DNA of 64,000 nucleotides from Dyella solisilvae (GTDB lineage Bacteria; Pseudomonadota; Gammaproteobacteria; Xanthomonadales; Rhodanobacteraceae), in the NCBI RefSeq assembly GCF_003351225.1, contig NZ_QQSY01000001.1, forward strand, positions 124,001 to 188,000, written 5' to 3'. The position numbers were made by a program, and so were the translations under genes. Positions 28,167 through 35,689 of the stretch are shown piece by piece. Every line of letters starts with the position of its first letter. The first letter of the stretch is position 1. A model generated the notes under the pieces. That model saw only the letters and a program-made list of their open reading frames with translations. It had not been told where the DNA came from and made no database searches.

Positions 28167-28775
28167 TTACCAGGGTGGCCCAAAGATGGATCGTGGCCGG
28201 TTGAGGTCAGCGACCTTCACCGAAGTGCCGCGGCCATGCTGGTAACGCAGGGTATCGTTGACCACCAGATAACCCGGCCCGCCGGCATAGTCGTCGTCCG
28301 AGAAGTCGACGGAATCCACATGAACTGTGTGGATGCCCAGTCGCCTCATGTTCTCCAGCGTCCCCTGCTCGCCCACCTCATCCATCGCGGCCTCATCCTG
28401 GAAGGTTACGGTCACATTCCCGGGATGCCGGTGCACGTGTGAATGAATGTCGTCACCCGTATAGGTCATGCCATCGGGCATGACCGTAGAGCGGAGGCAG
28501 ACCATCTGGGCCTTTAGCGTGGTCAGTTGCACGTAGTAGCCGCCATCGTTCGTGCGGGCGATCGAGCCACAGGCCTCAGTACCGGTTTGGTCGGTCCATG
28601 CCTTGAGCGCCTCTGCCACGCGCAGCACAAAGGCATCGTGTTGCTCGCCCGGAACGCTGACGTAGGCGCCCACAACCCATGCCTGCCCTTTGAAAGTTGT
28701 TGGCGTGGCGCGGACGGACAAACTGCCGGCAGCCATCGCCACGCAGAGAAGAAGATGATTCGTGACCTTGTTCAT
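28167..28775 (-). CDS. Secreted protein, possible DUF4329/JAB-like fold
   Basis: A 202-residue exported protein. ATG 28775 (MNKVTNHLLLCVAMAAGSLSVRA) has GGGAG about 9 nt upstream. The mature domain contains DDIHSHVHRHPGN followed 40 residues later by VDFSDDDYAGGPGYLVV and LRYQHGRG. The order His-x-His...Phe-Ser-x-x-Asp...Pro-Gly-Tyr-Leu resembles DUF4329 or JAB/MPN-type metallo-domains, which would make it a candidate periplasmic metalloprotease or toxin-like domain. That is a pattern match by eye, not a confirmed assignment. Two Cys residues (ACGS, MVCL) could form a disulfide. Its upstream region carries a perfect 16-bp palindrome. Confidence 0.6.
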   Translation of the reverse strand: MNKVTNHLLLCVAMAAGSLSVRATPTTFKGQAWVVGAYVSVPGEQHDAFVLRVAEALKAWTDQTGTEACGSIARTNDGGYYVQLTTLKAQMVCLRSTVMPDGMTYTGDDIHSHVHRHPGNVTVTFQDEAAMDEVGEQGTLENMRRLGIHTVHVDSVDFSDDDYAGGPGYLVVNDTLRYQHGRGTSVKVADLNRPRSIFGPPW

Positions 28776-29365
28776 GACCGTCACTCCCGCCGGGGAGCGA
28801 CACCCATCGGTCCAGGTCATTTACGTCGAAGGCATAACGTGCTCGCGCAGAAGCCCATCACACCGTTGTATCGGTGCGCGCGAACAGCATAAGCAGGGCC
28901 AACGGCGGATACCGATCGGTATCGCCAGTTCCTCGGCTAATACATGTATGGGTTGAGTCTGAAGACTTGCGCGAAGGCAAACAGGCCGTGGATGACTACG
29001 GTTTGAGCCGGGCAGGAAGGTCGAACTACTTCACCTGCTCTGCCATCAACACGATGAATCGCGTGATGTAGCGCTCTAGCCATGCCGATCAGGTAACCGG
29101 GGACGCCAGTTGCGGAATTCTCTCGCCCGCGCCTGCCATACGAACACCACCCAGGACCGGCACAGCGATGACGCCAAGCAACGTGGCCTATATCGCCTTC
29201 ATCGATCGCCTCCTGTGTGCATCTGGTCGATCAACGGAGCGGCGCCGTCACCGGCAACAACGATGAGAGGAAATACCAGGACAGGCGTCGCACACAGTGA
29301 AACAAACCATCTAAGTGCGGATTGATTCTTGGTTCTTCGCCTCGGCAGCGCAGCTGCCGGGTCCG
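28776..29365. other. 590-bp intergenic region with palindromes, no gene seen
   Basis: Lies upstream of the leftward secreted-protein gene and downstream of the leftward DUF4242 gene. No frame has convincing coding character. It contains a perfect 16-bp palindrome (28908-28923), a matching half-site (28868-28875) and a 10-bp palindrome (28940-28949). The rest, 28950-29365, shows nothing recognisable. Confidence 0.4.
28908..28923. promoter_or_regulatory. Perfect 16-bp palindrome with nearby half-site, candidate operator
   Basis: GATACCGATCGGTATC is a perfect palindrome. A matching half, GTATCGGT, recurs at 28868-28875, 40 bp closer to the gene it precedes, and ATACATGTAT (10-bp palindrome) lies at 28940-28949. 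All are 90-175 bp upstream of the secreted-protein start at 28775. Spacing and symmetry fit a dimeric regulator; which one is unknown. Confidence 0.45.
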
Positions 29366-29650
29366 TTAGTTGTTGGCGGTCAGCGGGTCGATGATCTGCG
29401 GAATTTCTACGATGCGCGTGATGGGGATCCCGCTGAGTTCCGCATGCTTGCGGATCAGCTCCTCATCGGCGGCGAGGTAGATGCAGAAGGTCTTGTCTCC
29501 CGCTACATAGCTGTGTTGCCACTGGATACCCTCGCCAAGCTGCTCAATGGCGCGATTCGATGCGCGAGCGGCGCCGCACAATTCCAGGATCGACATGCCG
29601 CCAACGCCAGGAATGTCGCGCTCGATCAGGTATCTCTTCAGGTGCGCCAT
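29366..29650 (-). CDS. DUF4242 domain protein
   Basis: A 94-residue cytoplasmic protein spanning one DUF4242 domain: MAHLKRYLIERDIPGVGGMS, then QWQHSYVAGDKTFCIYLAADEELIRKHAELSGIP. These match the conserved blocks of the family, some of which (SCO4226-like) bind nickel. It is transcribed divergently from a LysR gene, with a 21-bp dyad between them, so that regulator probably controls it. The substrate or signal is unknown. Confidence 0.85.
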   Translation of the reverse strand: MAHLKRYLIERDIPGVGGMSILELCGAARASNRAIEQLGEGIQWQHSYVAGDKTFCIYLAADEELIRKHAELSGIPITRIVEIPQIIDPLTANN

Positions 29651-29721
29651 GAGCCTTGCCCTCCCGTTGCGCCGATTTTCGGCTGGTCGCGATCCAGAAT
29701 AAAGCTAAGAGTTCTTGCCAG

Positions 29722-29742
29722 AGCTAAAGATCACCTTTAGCT
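29722..29742. promoter_or_regulatory. Dyad operator candidate between DUF4242 and LysR genes
   Basis: AGCTAAAG-ATCAC-CTTTAGCT: perfect 8-bp arms around 5 bp, ending 7 bp before the LysR start codon. A further partial half AGCTAAGA occurs at 29703-29710. A LysR-type regulator normally binds such a dyad (T-N11-A-like spacing) in the shared promoter to control the divergent gene and itself. Assignment is inference. Confidence 0.6.
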
Positions 29743-29749
29743 TAGTGGT

Positions 29750-30691
29750 ATGGCGCTTTCACATCTCAAGTCCTTGCAGGCGCTCGAATTGGCCTTGCGG
29801 CTGGGGTCACTGCAGGCGGCGGCGAACGCCCTTTGGATAACTCCCGCCGCGGTCGGGCAGCGCATCAAGGCGCTTGAGGAATATCTGGGGGTCGATCTGG
29901 TGGTGCGTGGTCGTTCGGGCCTGCGCCCCACCCCTGAACTCTCCGGAGCGCTCGAGCACTTGCGGGCTGCATTCCAGGAGTTGGACACCGTCTCCGCGAT
30001 ACTGAACCTGCAGCGCGGAGACGAGATCCATATCGCGGCCACGGCCGACTTCGCCGACCTTTGGCTGAAGCCCCGCATGGGTAGCTTCAAGGCCGAGTAT
30101 CCGCACGTTCTCTTCTGCATCAACGGTGAGGGTGACGTGCCGTTGCGCATCGGCCAGGTCGATTGCGAGATCAGTTTTGGTCGGCAGCGCGCCAATGCCA
30201 ACGATGACCTACTCTTTCGGGACTTCCTGTTGCCGATCAGCTCGCCGGAAAACGCGCGCCGCCTGGCCAACTTCGCCCTGCGCGATTGTCTCGAGGGCTT
30301 CCCCCTGCTGCATCTGGATTTTTACAAGGAGGATCCGAGCGCGCCGAACTGGTCCACCTGGATCAAGGCACAACAACTCAAGCGAACAGCGCCCAACCGC
30401 GGCATTCGTTTCCAGCGCATCAGCGGCGTGCTCGAGGCGGTTCGCGCGAATGCGGGTCTCACGATCTCGGGCCTGGCGCTGTTGGCTGCCGACATCGGTG
30501 ACGGCTCACTCAGTCTGCCGTTTCCGGTATCGAGCGGACACTGGACAGAGCATGTCTTTCAAGCACGTTTTCGCCCCGATGCCCTGCTCCGCCCGCAAGT
30601 GACGCGCTTTCGCGATTGGCTGCTGGCTCAGGCTACGGTCACCCGTGATTGGCTCTCGCAGTTCACGCGGTCAGCGAATGGTTCCCTCTGA
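29750..30691 (+). CDS. LysR-family transcriptional regulator
   Basis: A 313-residue regulator. The winged HTH is at residues 4-60 (LKSLQALELALRLGSLQAAA, NALWITPAAVGQRIKALEEY). The remainder is the periplasmic-binding-protein-like effector domain, including HIAATADFADLWLKPRMGSF and LLHLDFYKEDPSAPNWSTW; the last resembles GcvA/AmpR-like members. No good Shine-Dalgarno precedes the ATG, and the dyad operator runs almost into the start, so the transcript may be nearly leaderless. Divergent from the DUF4242 gene, its likely target. Confidence 0.9.
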   Translation: MALSHLKSLQALELALRLGSLQAAANALWITPAAVGQRIKALEEYLGVDLVVRGRSGLRPTPELSGALEHLRAAFQELDTVSAILNLQRGDEIHIAATADFADLWLKPRMGSFKAEYPHVLFCINGEGDVPLRIGQVDCEISFGRQRANANDDLLFRDFLLPISSPENARRLANFALRDCLEGFPLLHLDFYKEDPSAPNWSTWIKAQQLKRTAPNRGIRFQRISGVLEAVRANAGLTISGLALLAADIGDGSLSLPFPVSSGHWTEHVFQARFRPDALLRPQVTRFRDWLLAQATVTRDWLSQFTRSANGSL

Positions 30692-30883
30692 TTAACCCGC
30701 TCGGTGCCGACGGCCTTGCCCACGGGACGGTCTGACACCGTTCTTTTCGGGCGAACGCCAATGTGGATGCCACCGCACGCTCGATCACTGGTAACGGCTG
30801 TACGGAAGCGTCGACGCGTGATCACGCATCTGTCACGGTGGCTACTTTATTAGCTCGATCACTTCTGCAAGGAGCATCGAGCC

Positions 30884-32272
30884 ATGCATGAGCCCCGGGT
30901 CACGTTCCGTCTGGTCGCCTGCATTCTGGCCATCGCCTGTACGGTGAATGCATGGGCGCAGGGGCCCACGCCCGGAGCGAGTCCGCCAGCTCAGTCAACG
31001 CCGTCGCAGGTACTGTTCGAAAACGTCCGCGTCTTCGACGGCAAGGGATCCGCCCTGTCAGCACCGACCAACGTGCTGGTACGAGGCAACCGGATCGAGA
31101 AGATTTCGGCCACGCCGATACCCACCGACGCCACCGCGGGCGCCACGATCATCCATGGCGGCGGCCGTACGCTGATGCCGGGACTGATCGATGCGCACTG
31201 GCACACCACGCTGGTGCGGCCCACGCCTGCGCAGGCGCTGAGTTCCGACGTCGGCTACACCATGCTCGTCGCCGGCGCCGAAGCCACCGATACCCTGATG
31301 CGCGGGTTCACCACCGTGCGCGACATGGGCGGCCCGTCCTTCGGCCTCAAGCGCGCCATCGACGAAGGCCTGCTGCCGGGCCCACGTATTTTTCCGTCAG
31401 GGGCCATCCTCACCGTCACCGGTGGCCACGGTGATTTCCGTCAGATGTTTGAAGTGCCGCGAATTGACGGGATGCCATTGACGCGCATGGAGGAGCTCGG
31501 CGCGGCCAAGGTCACCGACTCGCCCGACGAGGTGACGCGCCGTGCGCGCGAGCAGATGATGCTCGGCGCATCACAGATCAAGCTGACCGCGAGCGGTGGC
31601 GTCGCCTCGCCGCACAGTCCGATCGACGTCATCACCTTCACCCCGGAAGAACTGCGAGCCGCTGTGCGTGTAGCCAACGACCGCGGCACCTACGTCGCCG
31701 CCCATGCTTACACCCCGGAGGCGATGCAGCGCGCGATTCTCGCGGGCGTCCAGTGCATCGAGCACGGGCAACTGATGGACGAAGCAACCGCGAAGCTCAT
31801 GGCCGAAAAAGGCACATGGCTCAGCATCCAGCCGTTCCCCGACGAGTTTGCGCATATTTTCCCGCCCGGCTCCGACCAGGCCAAGAAGATGCTTGAAGTG
31901 ATGGAAGGCACCAACCGCGCCTACGAGCTCGCGAAGAAATATCACCTCAAGACCGCATGGGGCTCCGACATTCTGTTCTCGCCCGACCTGGCCAAGCGCC
32001 AGGGCGCTCTGCTGGTGGGCCTCAGCCGCTGGTATACGCCAGCCGAAACGCTGGCCATGGCCACTGGAGCCAACGGCGAGCTCCTCGCGCTGTCCGGCGA
32101 CCGCAGCCCCTATCGCGGCAAGCTGGGCGTGGTCGAGGAAGGCGCGCTCGCCGACCTGCTGCTGGTCGACGGCGATCCGTTGAAGGACATCAAGCTCATC
32201 GAGGACCCTGCGAAGAACTTCCTGGTCATCATGAAGGACGGGCGCGTCTTCAAGAACACGATGCCCAAGTGA
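30884..32272 (+). CDS. Secreted metal-dependent amidohydrolase (imidazolonepropionase-like)
   Basis: A 462-residue exported hydrolase of the amidohydrolase superfamily. AAGGAG precedes ATG 30884 and a signal peptide (VACILAIACTVNAWA) follows. Metal and catalytic motifs are all visible in order: DAHWHTT (first His pair), IKLTASGG (likely carboxylated Lys), AAHAYT, CIEHGQL and WGSDILFS (final Asp). The C-terminus returns to the small beta domain (LGVVEEGALADLLLVDGDPL). Related enzymes include Xaa-Pro dipeptidase- and prolidase-like amidohydrolases; the substrate is not predictable. An intrinsic terminator lies about 115 bp downstream. Confidence 0.9.
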   Translation: MHEPRVTFRLVACILAIACTVNAWAQGPTPGASPPAQSTPSQVLFENVRVFDGKGSALSAPTNVLVRGNRIEKISATPIPTDATAGATIIHGGGRTLMPGLIDAHWHTTLVRPTPAQALSSDVGYTMLVAGAEATDTLMRGFTTVRDMGGPSFGLKRAIDEGLLPGPRIFPSGAILTVTGGHGDFRQMFEVPRIDGMPLTRMEELGAAKVTDSPDEVTRRAREQMMLGASQIKLTASGGVASPHSPIDVITFTPEELRAAVRVANDRGTYVAAHAYTPEAMQRAILAGVQCIEHGQLMDEATAKLMAEKGTWLSIQPFPDEFAHIFPPGSDQAKKMLEVMEGTNRAYELAKKYHLKTAWGSDILFSPDLAKRQGALLVGLSRWYTPAETLAMATGANGELLALSGDRSPYRGKLGVVEEGALADLLLVDGDPLKDIKLIEDPAKNFLVIMKDGRVFKNTMPK

Positions 32273-32279
32273 ACGCATT

Positions 32280-32304
32280 TCGGGATGCAAGCGTGCATTC
32301 CCGA
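32280..32304. repeat. Hairpin just downstream of amidohydrolase stop
   Basis: TCGGGATGCA-AGCG-TGCA(T)TCCCGA: a 10-bp stem with one bulged T and a 4-nt loop, 8 bp after the stop codon. It lacks a T tract. It may stabilise the mRNA 3' end or act with the terminator at 32387. Confidence 0.4.
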
Positions 32305-32386
32305 GTCGAAGAGCTCGTTGAACAGGTCCGACAGAGGTCCGACGTTCCTGCCCTTTTGTGCAGCCTCTCGTGGATCCGCCACGACG

Positions 32387-32409
32387 AACCCGCCAGACAG
32401 GCGGGTTTT
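32387..32409 (+). terminator. Intrinsic terminator after amidohydrolase gene
   Basis: AACCCGCC-AGACA-GGCGGGTT followed by TTCTCT: an 8-bp GC-rich stem with a 5-nt loop running into a T-rich stretch. It is on the strand of the amidohydrolase gene, about 115 bp beyond its stop codon. Confidence 0.7.
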
Positions 32410-32591
32410 CTCTGCGGGCGTGATTGAAAGCCAGCATGCGCGCGCGGGCCCGGCATACAACGTTTGATGTAAGGCCACGGGCGGCGCGTCGCAGCGACAA
32501 TGCGGGGGACGGTTCTCCCCGTCCACGGGGATGATGCGATCAGGTCCCGGTTATAGCGGCCACGGCCGACTACGCAACGAGGAGTTGCCGC

Positions 32592-33317
32592 ATGGCAAAG
32601 AGCAGCGACAGTCAGTCGGGTGGGAGCTGGTTTCAGACCTTGCCGGGTGTGCTCACGGCCGTTGCCGGCCTGCTTACCGCCATCACAGGCCTTGTCCTTG
32701 GCCTCAATCAGGCTGGACTGTTTCGCAGATCGGATCCAGCGCCCAGCCCGACCGTCCAGACCGTTCAAAAGGACGCTCCGGCCAGCGATCCCGTTGCCCC
32801 AAAGAGCGACTCCGCACAGGCGCCCGGCACAACCAGCGGTCCAGCGCCCGTCGCAAACGAGGCAACTGGTGCTCCCGCCACAGGCTCGGGAGACGCGAAA
32901 GCACCCACGGGCGACTCCGCGACAGTGACGTCGATTACGCCGAAGCCCGGGACAGCCCTGTCGCCGCACATGGCGCACACCATTGCGTTGACGATCCACT
33001 ACCGGCTGCAATCGGCCGACTCCATGATCCTGGTGGCTCGCGCCGTGGCGTTTCCTGCCGATGACGGTTGCAGCGAGCCCCGTGGCTCACACCCCATCGT
33101 CGTGCCGGACCCGCCTCACATCACCGTGCAGCGCGGCGAGGGAAATCTCTCGGTGGTGCTCAATATCCGGCAGGCCGATCAATTGAAGCGAGGGGAAATG
33201 ATCCGTTCCGTGGCGGCCGTCGGGAGTTTCTGGTCGGGCATGGATGGGCAAGGTCGCCCGATCGTCAGCACGCCGCAGCTGTGGGATGCCCGGACAACCT
33301 GTTTTGCCTACAGGTGA
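32592..33317 (+). CDS. Membrane-anchored hypothetical protein with Pro/Ala-rich linker
   Basis: A 241-residue protein with AGGAG 7 nt before its ATG. Residues 13-45 form one membrane segment of the recurrent type LPGVLTAVAGLLTAITGLVLGL. Residues 47-120 are a low-complexity Pro/Ala/Ser/Thr linker (periplasmic spacer). The C-terminal domain, about residues 120-241, is predicted beta-rich (HTIALTIHYRLQSADSMILVARAVAF; VVLNIRQADQLKRG) and has two Cys (DDGCSEP; TTCFAYR) that could pair. I do not recognise the C-terminal family. The stop codon lies inside a large hairpin. Confidence 0.7.
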   Translation: MAKSSDSQSGGSWFQTLPGVLTAVAGLLTAITGLVLGLNQAGLFRRSDPAPSPTVQTVQKDAPASDPVAPKSDSAQAPGTTSGPAPVANEATGAPATGSGDAKAPTGDSATVTSITPKPGTALSPHMAHTIALTIHYRLQSADSMILVARAVAFPADDGCSEPRGSHPIVVPDPPHITVQRGEGNLSVVLNIRQADQLKRGEMIRSVAAVGSFWSGMDGQGRPIVSTPQLWDARTTCFAYR

Positions 33318-33356
33318 TTGGCGAGTCATCAAATTGCTCGCCTGTGTAGCCAAAAC
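33301..33356 (+). terminator. Long structured inverted repeat overlapping the gene's stop codon
   Basis: Outer arms 33301-33312 and 33345-33356 (GTTTTGCCTACA with TGTAGCCAAAAC) pair at 11 of 12 positions. Inside, GGCGAG (33320-33325) pairs with CTCGCC (33337-33342). The last five codons and the TGA (33315-33317) of the preceding gene sit in the left side of the structure. No T tract follows, so it may work in mRNA protection or in translation termination rather than as a classical terminator. Confidence 0.5.
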
Positions 33357-34018
33357 TCCGAACGCCATGTCTCGCCGGCGCTGGCGGGCTCGACGGACGC
33401 CAGTCGCGTGCGGGAGCTGAAAGTTCTCCGCTTCGAGATGTTCCACACGCAGAGCACGCAGCCAGTTGCAACGGAGCATGCCCTGTGAGCGACGGCTGTT
33501 GCCTTCGTGCCGGCTGGACGGCCAACTCAGTTGTCCACATCCGTCCACTTTTGTTCACCACCCTTCGCGACCGACCCAAATTCCGCTCGGCCTGCCCCGC
33601 ACCCGTCTCGGGCCCGGTCGCGTCAACATTTTCTTTGTGGCTCAAGAACCTGTTTCAGGTTGCTATCTTTTTGTGTGCATCGGTGTATCAGGTTTGATAC
33701 ATCGGCTTCAAAGTGAGCTTGCCGTTTTGATATCCGCGGCAACGCATTGAATGCGTGGCTTATATCTGCGCGGTTATCAGAGCGCGGGGCGGCGATTGCC
33801 TTCGCTGCATGTAACAACTGTGAACCACATTTCGCCGGGCCAGCCTGACCGAAGCCAGACTCACCCATCAAGAGTTGGCTCAAGCAATTGATTTGAAGGC
33901 CGTCGCACGCGGGTCTGCGCCTGCTTCACACGTGGCACGCAAGTTGCGAAACAAGTGCGCTGGGTATGCAGCACCAGCACCTCAGGGGGTGCGTCGCATC
34001 GCTTCCGGAGTAATGACT
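33357..34018. other. About 660-bp intergenic region, no gene seen
   Basis: Region between the membrane-anchored hypothetical and the Gly/Ser-rich secreted protein. The part 33650-33760 is distinctly AT-richer than the surroundings and contains the palindrome at 33681-33704, so it probably holds the promoter of the downstream gene with a long 5' leader. A leftward frame at 33623-33883 has no recognisable features. Confidence 0.4.
33681..33704. promoter_or_regulatory. Large palindrome, candidate operator upstream of Gly-rich protein
   Basis: The core TGTATCA-GGTT-TGATACA has perfect 7-bp arms; extending to CGGTGTATCA / TGATACATCG gives 10-bp arms with one mismatch. It sits in an AT-rich patch about 315 bp before the Gly/Ser-rich gene. 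The form fits a dimeric regulator site. Confidence 0.5.
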
Positions 34019-34867
34019 ATGCGTAAGACTCTTCTTGCAACCGCGATCATGCTGGGAATGGGGTTGGCACTCCCTGCCATGGCGGGCACTACCACCAACA
34101 ACCAGGCTGGCATGTCCAGCCTCATCGACAACAACACCACAAACAACGAAACGTATAGCAATACCGATTCGTTCAACGTCAACAATGCCGAATCCAACAG
34201 CACGCTGTCGGGCTCAGTCAGCTACGTGAGTGTGTCGAACATCGGCAACTACGTAACCAACAACGGCAACGCAAACGGCGGCCACGGTGGTAACGGCGGT
34301 GACGGCTACGGCGGCAACGGCCACGCAGGCCGGGCAGCCTCGGGCAGCATCGGCGGCGACGCCAGCTCCAGCAGCGGCAACGGCGCCTATGGTGATTCGT
34401 ACAGCGGCGACGCTCTTGCCGGAAGCAGGTCCTCGGGCGCATCGGCGCACTCGCATTCGGGTGATGCCAGCGAGGCCGGCCTGAACGGAGGCGACGGCAC
34501 CGCCACCTCAGGATCCAGCAGTTCGATGGGCGGGTCCAGTACGTCCGGCGCGGCAGGCGCCTCAACTGGCGCATCGGCCGGCACGGGTGGCGCGAGCGGC
34601 GCCGGCGGCGCAGCAACGGGTGGCGCCGGTGGCAACGGCGGCACGGGCGGCATGGGCACTGGCGGCAGTGGCACGGGCGGCGCGGGCGCTGCAGGTGGCA
34701 ACGGCGGTACGGCCTATGCCGATGGCGGCTCCTTCAACATGTCCAACCAGATGAACGGTTCAGCCGCTGCGGCGGCCGGGGTCTCGATCCTGGCGCAGAA
34801 CAGTGGCGCGGCCGCGCTGGTGCAGCAAAGTGTGAATGTTCAGGCCAACCTGACCTTCTCACACTAA
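34019..34867 (+). CDS. Secreted Gly/Ser/Asn-rich low-complexity protein
   Basis: A 282-residue exported protein starting at 34019 (MRKTLLATAIMLGMGLALPAMA|G), with CCGGAG 8 nt upstream. An ATG at 34013 adds two residues. Mature sequence: an Asn/Ser/Thr-rich section with polar repeats (NNTTNNETYSNTDSFNVNN), then about 150 residues dominated by Gly, Ser, Ala and Thr (GGHGGNGGDGYGGNGH; TGGAGGNGGTGGMGTGG). It ends in a hydrophobic, Gln/Asn-containing tail GVSILAQNSGAAALVQQSVN, then VQANL. No Cys after the signal. Asn/Gln-rich polar ends flanking a Gly-rich middle suggest a surface or matrix (possibly amyloid or adhesin-like) protein; that is inference, and no family is claimed. Confidence 0.75.
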   Translation: MRKTLLATAIMLGMGLALPAMAGTTTNNQAGMSSLIDNNTTNNETYSNTDSFNVNNAESNSTLSGSVSYVSVSNIGNYVTNNGNANGGHGGNGGDGYGGNGHAGRAASGSIGGDASSSSGNGAYGDSYSGDALAGSRSSGASAHSHSGDASEAGLNGGDGTATSGSSSSMGGSSTSGAAGASTGASAGTGGASGAGGAATGGAGGNGGTGGMGTGGSGTGGAGAAGGNGGTAYADGGSFNMSNQMNGSAAAAAGVSILAQNSGAAALVQQSVNVQANLTFSH

Positions 34868-35304
34868 GTAACAGCGAAACGGCACGGCGGGGCCACATGC
34901 TCCGCCGTGTCGAGTCGTGGCTTGCGGACACGAATGGGCGATCGCGATGATGCGTCGTCGCGATCGAGTGGAAGCGCGCGCTCACGAAATTTCGGGGTGC
35001 GCATTTTTTTGTCCGGGACATCCTCGGCGCAGCGAGGATGCCCTCGTGGGCCGAACAGGCCATTCCCTCGCCGCCCAATCGGGCGCATCTGTGGCGATCC
35101 GAAGTTCAGGCAGCAACGTGGTGCAACGATCGGCCAAGGTTGCAGCCCAAAGCCTGTACCCCGCGCCAGGCCAGAACCAGCAGACAGCTTGCGCTTGCGC
35201 GACCAACCGGCCAGCCTGACGTAGCAAGTCCGCCAAGCGAAATCTGGGCTACGCCGGCGCGGCGCGTCACCCATCTGAATGCGGCATCGGCCCTTGTTTA
35301 GCCA
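34868..35304. other. Hairpin-rich intergenic region, no gene seen
   Basis: Within 160 bp downstream of the Gly-rich gene lie three perfect inverted repeats: CACGGCGG-N11-CCGCCGTG (34883-34909), CGATCGCGA-N10-TCGCGATCG (34939-34966) and CATCCTCG-N6-CGAGGATG (35019-35040). A T7 run lies at 35004-35010, preceded by an imperfect stem. The rest (35041-35304) shows no gene or motif. Confidence 0.45.
34976..35010 (+). terminator. Possible intrinsic terminator of the Gly-rich gene
   Basis: An imperfect stem with outer GCGC/GCGC and inner CGAAA/TTTCG arms is followed directly by ATTTTTTT. It lies about 110 bp after the stop at 34867. Inner arms touch, so the real loop must be formed by unpairing a few A/T; moderate support. 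Confidence 0.4.
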
Positions 35305-35340
35305 GTCGTCGAAATTTTACTTGACATCAATTTCGATGAT
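35305..35340. promoter_or_regulatory. ArsR-type operator overlapping the promoter
   Basis: Perfect arms TCGAAATT (35309-35316) and AATTTCGA (35329-35336) are separated by 12 bp; extending outward keeps 10 of 12 positions symmetric. The -35-like TTGACA (35321-35326) lies inside the spacer, and a weak -10 (TAAATA, 35345-35350) follows. The downstream ArsR/SdpR-type gene starts at 35357, so this is a textbook layout for autorepression. Binding itself is inferred. Confidence 0.65.
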
Positions 35341-35356
35341 TAGCTAAATAGCGACA

Positions 35357-35689
35357 ATGAACGCCGTCTTCAAAGCCATTGCCGACCCCACTCGCCGCAA
35401 GGTGCTGGCATTGCTCCGTCAGCGTTCGATGACGGCTGGGGAGCTTTCGGACCATTTCCCGGTGTCGCGACCGACCATGTCGGCGCATTTTGCGGTGCTC
35501 CGCGAGGCGGACCTGATAGAAGCCAACAAGGTCGGCACGACTATCTTCTATCAGTTGAAGTTGTCGGTCCTGGAAGATGCACTGCTGGGCTTCAGCCAGT
35601 TGTTCGGCATCGGCGTGGCAGATCACATGACGACGGACCCCACTGGCGGGGCCCGACCCAAAGCAACCCGTGAAGGAGCCGACGAATGA
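35357..35689 (+). CDS. ArsR-family autorepressor (SdpR-like)
   Basis: A 110-residue winged-helix repressor: MNAVFKAIADPTRRKVLALLRQRSMTAGEL is the standard ArsR opening, followed by the recognition helix VSRPTMSAHFAVLREADLI and the wing VGTTIFYQL. It lacks the CxC metal motif of ArsR/SmtB metal sensors, so it probably does not sense metal directly. The C-terminal tail is extended (DPTGGARPKATREGADE). It overlaps the next gene by 4 bp (ATGA), the layout of sdpR-sdpI-type pairs in which the membrane partner sequesters the repressor. No Shine-Dalgarno is visible. Confidence 0.88.
   Translation: MNAVFKAIADPTRRKVLALLRQRSMTAGELSDHFPVSRPTMSAHFAVLREADLIEANKVGTTIFYQLKLSVLEDALLGFSQLFGIGVADHMTTDPTGGARPKATREGADE

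Noticed and set aside
33623-33883. 86-codon leftward frame in the intergenic region
   Set aside because: No signal, domain or ribosome-binding site; the region contains a palindromic promoter-like element.
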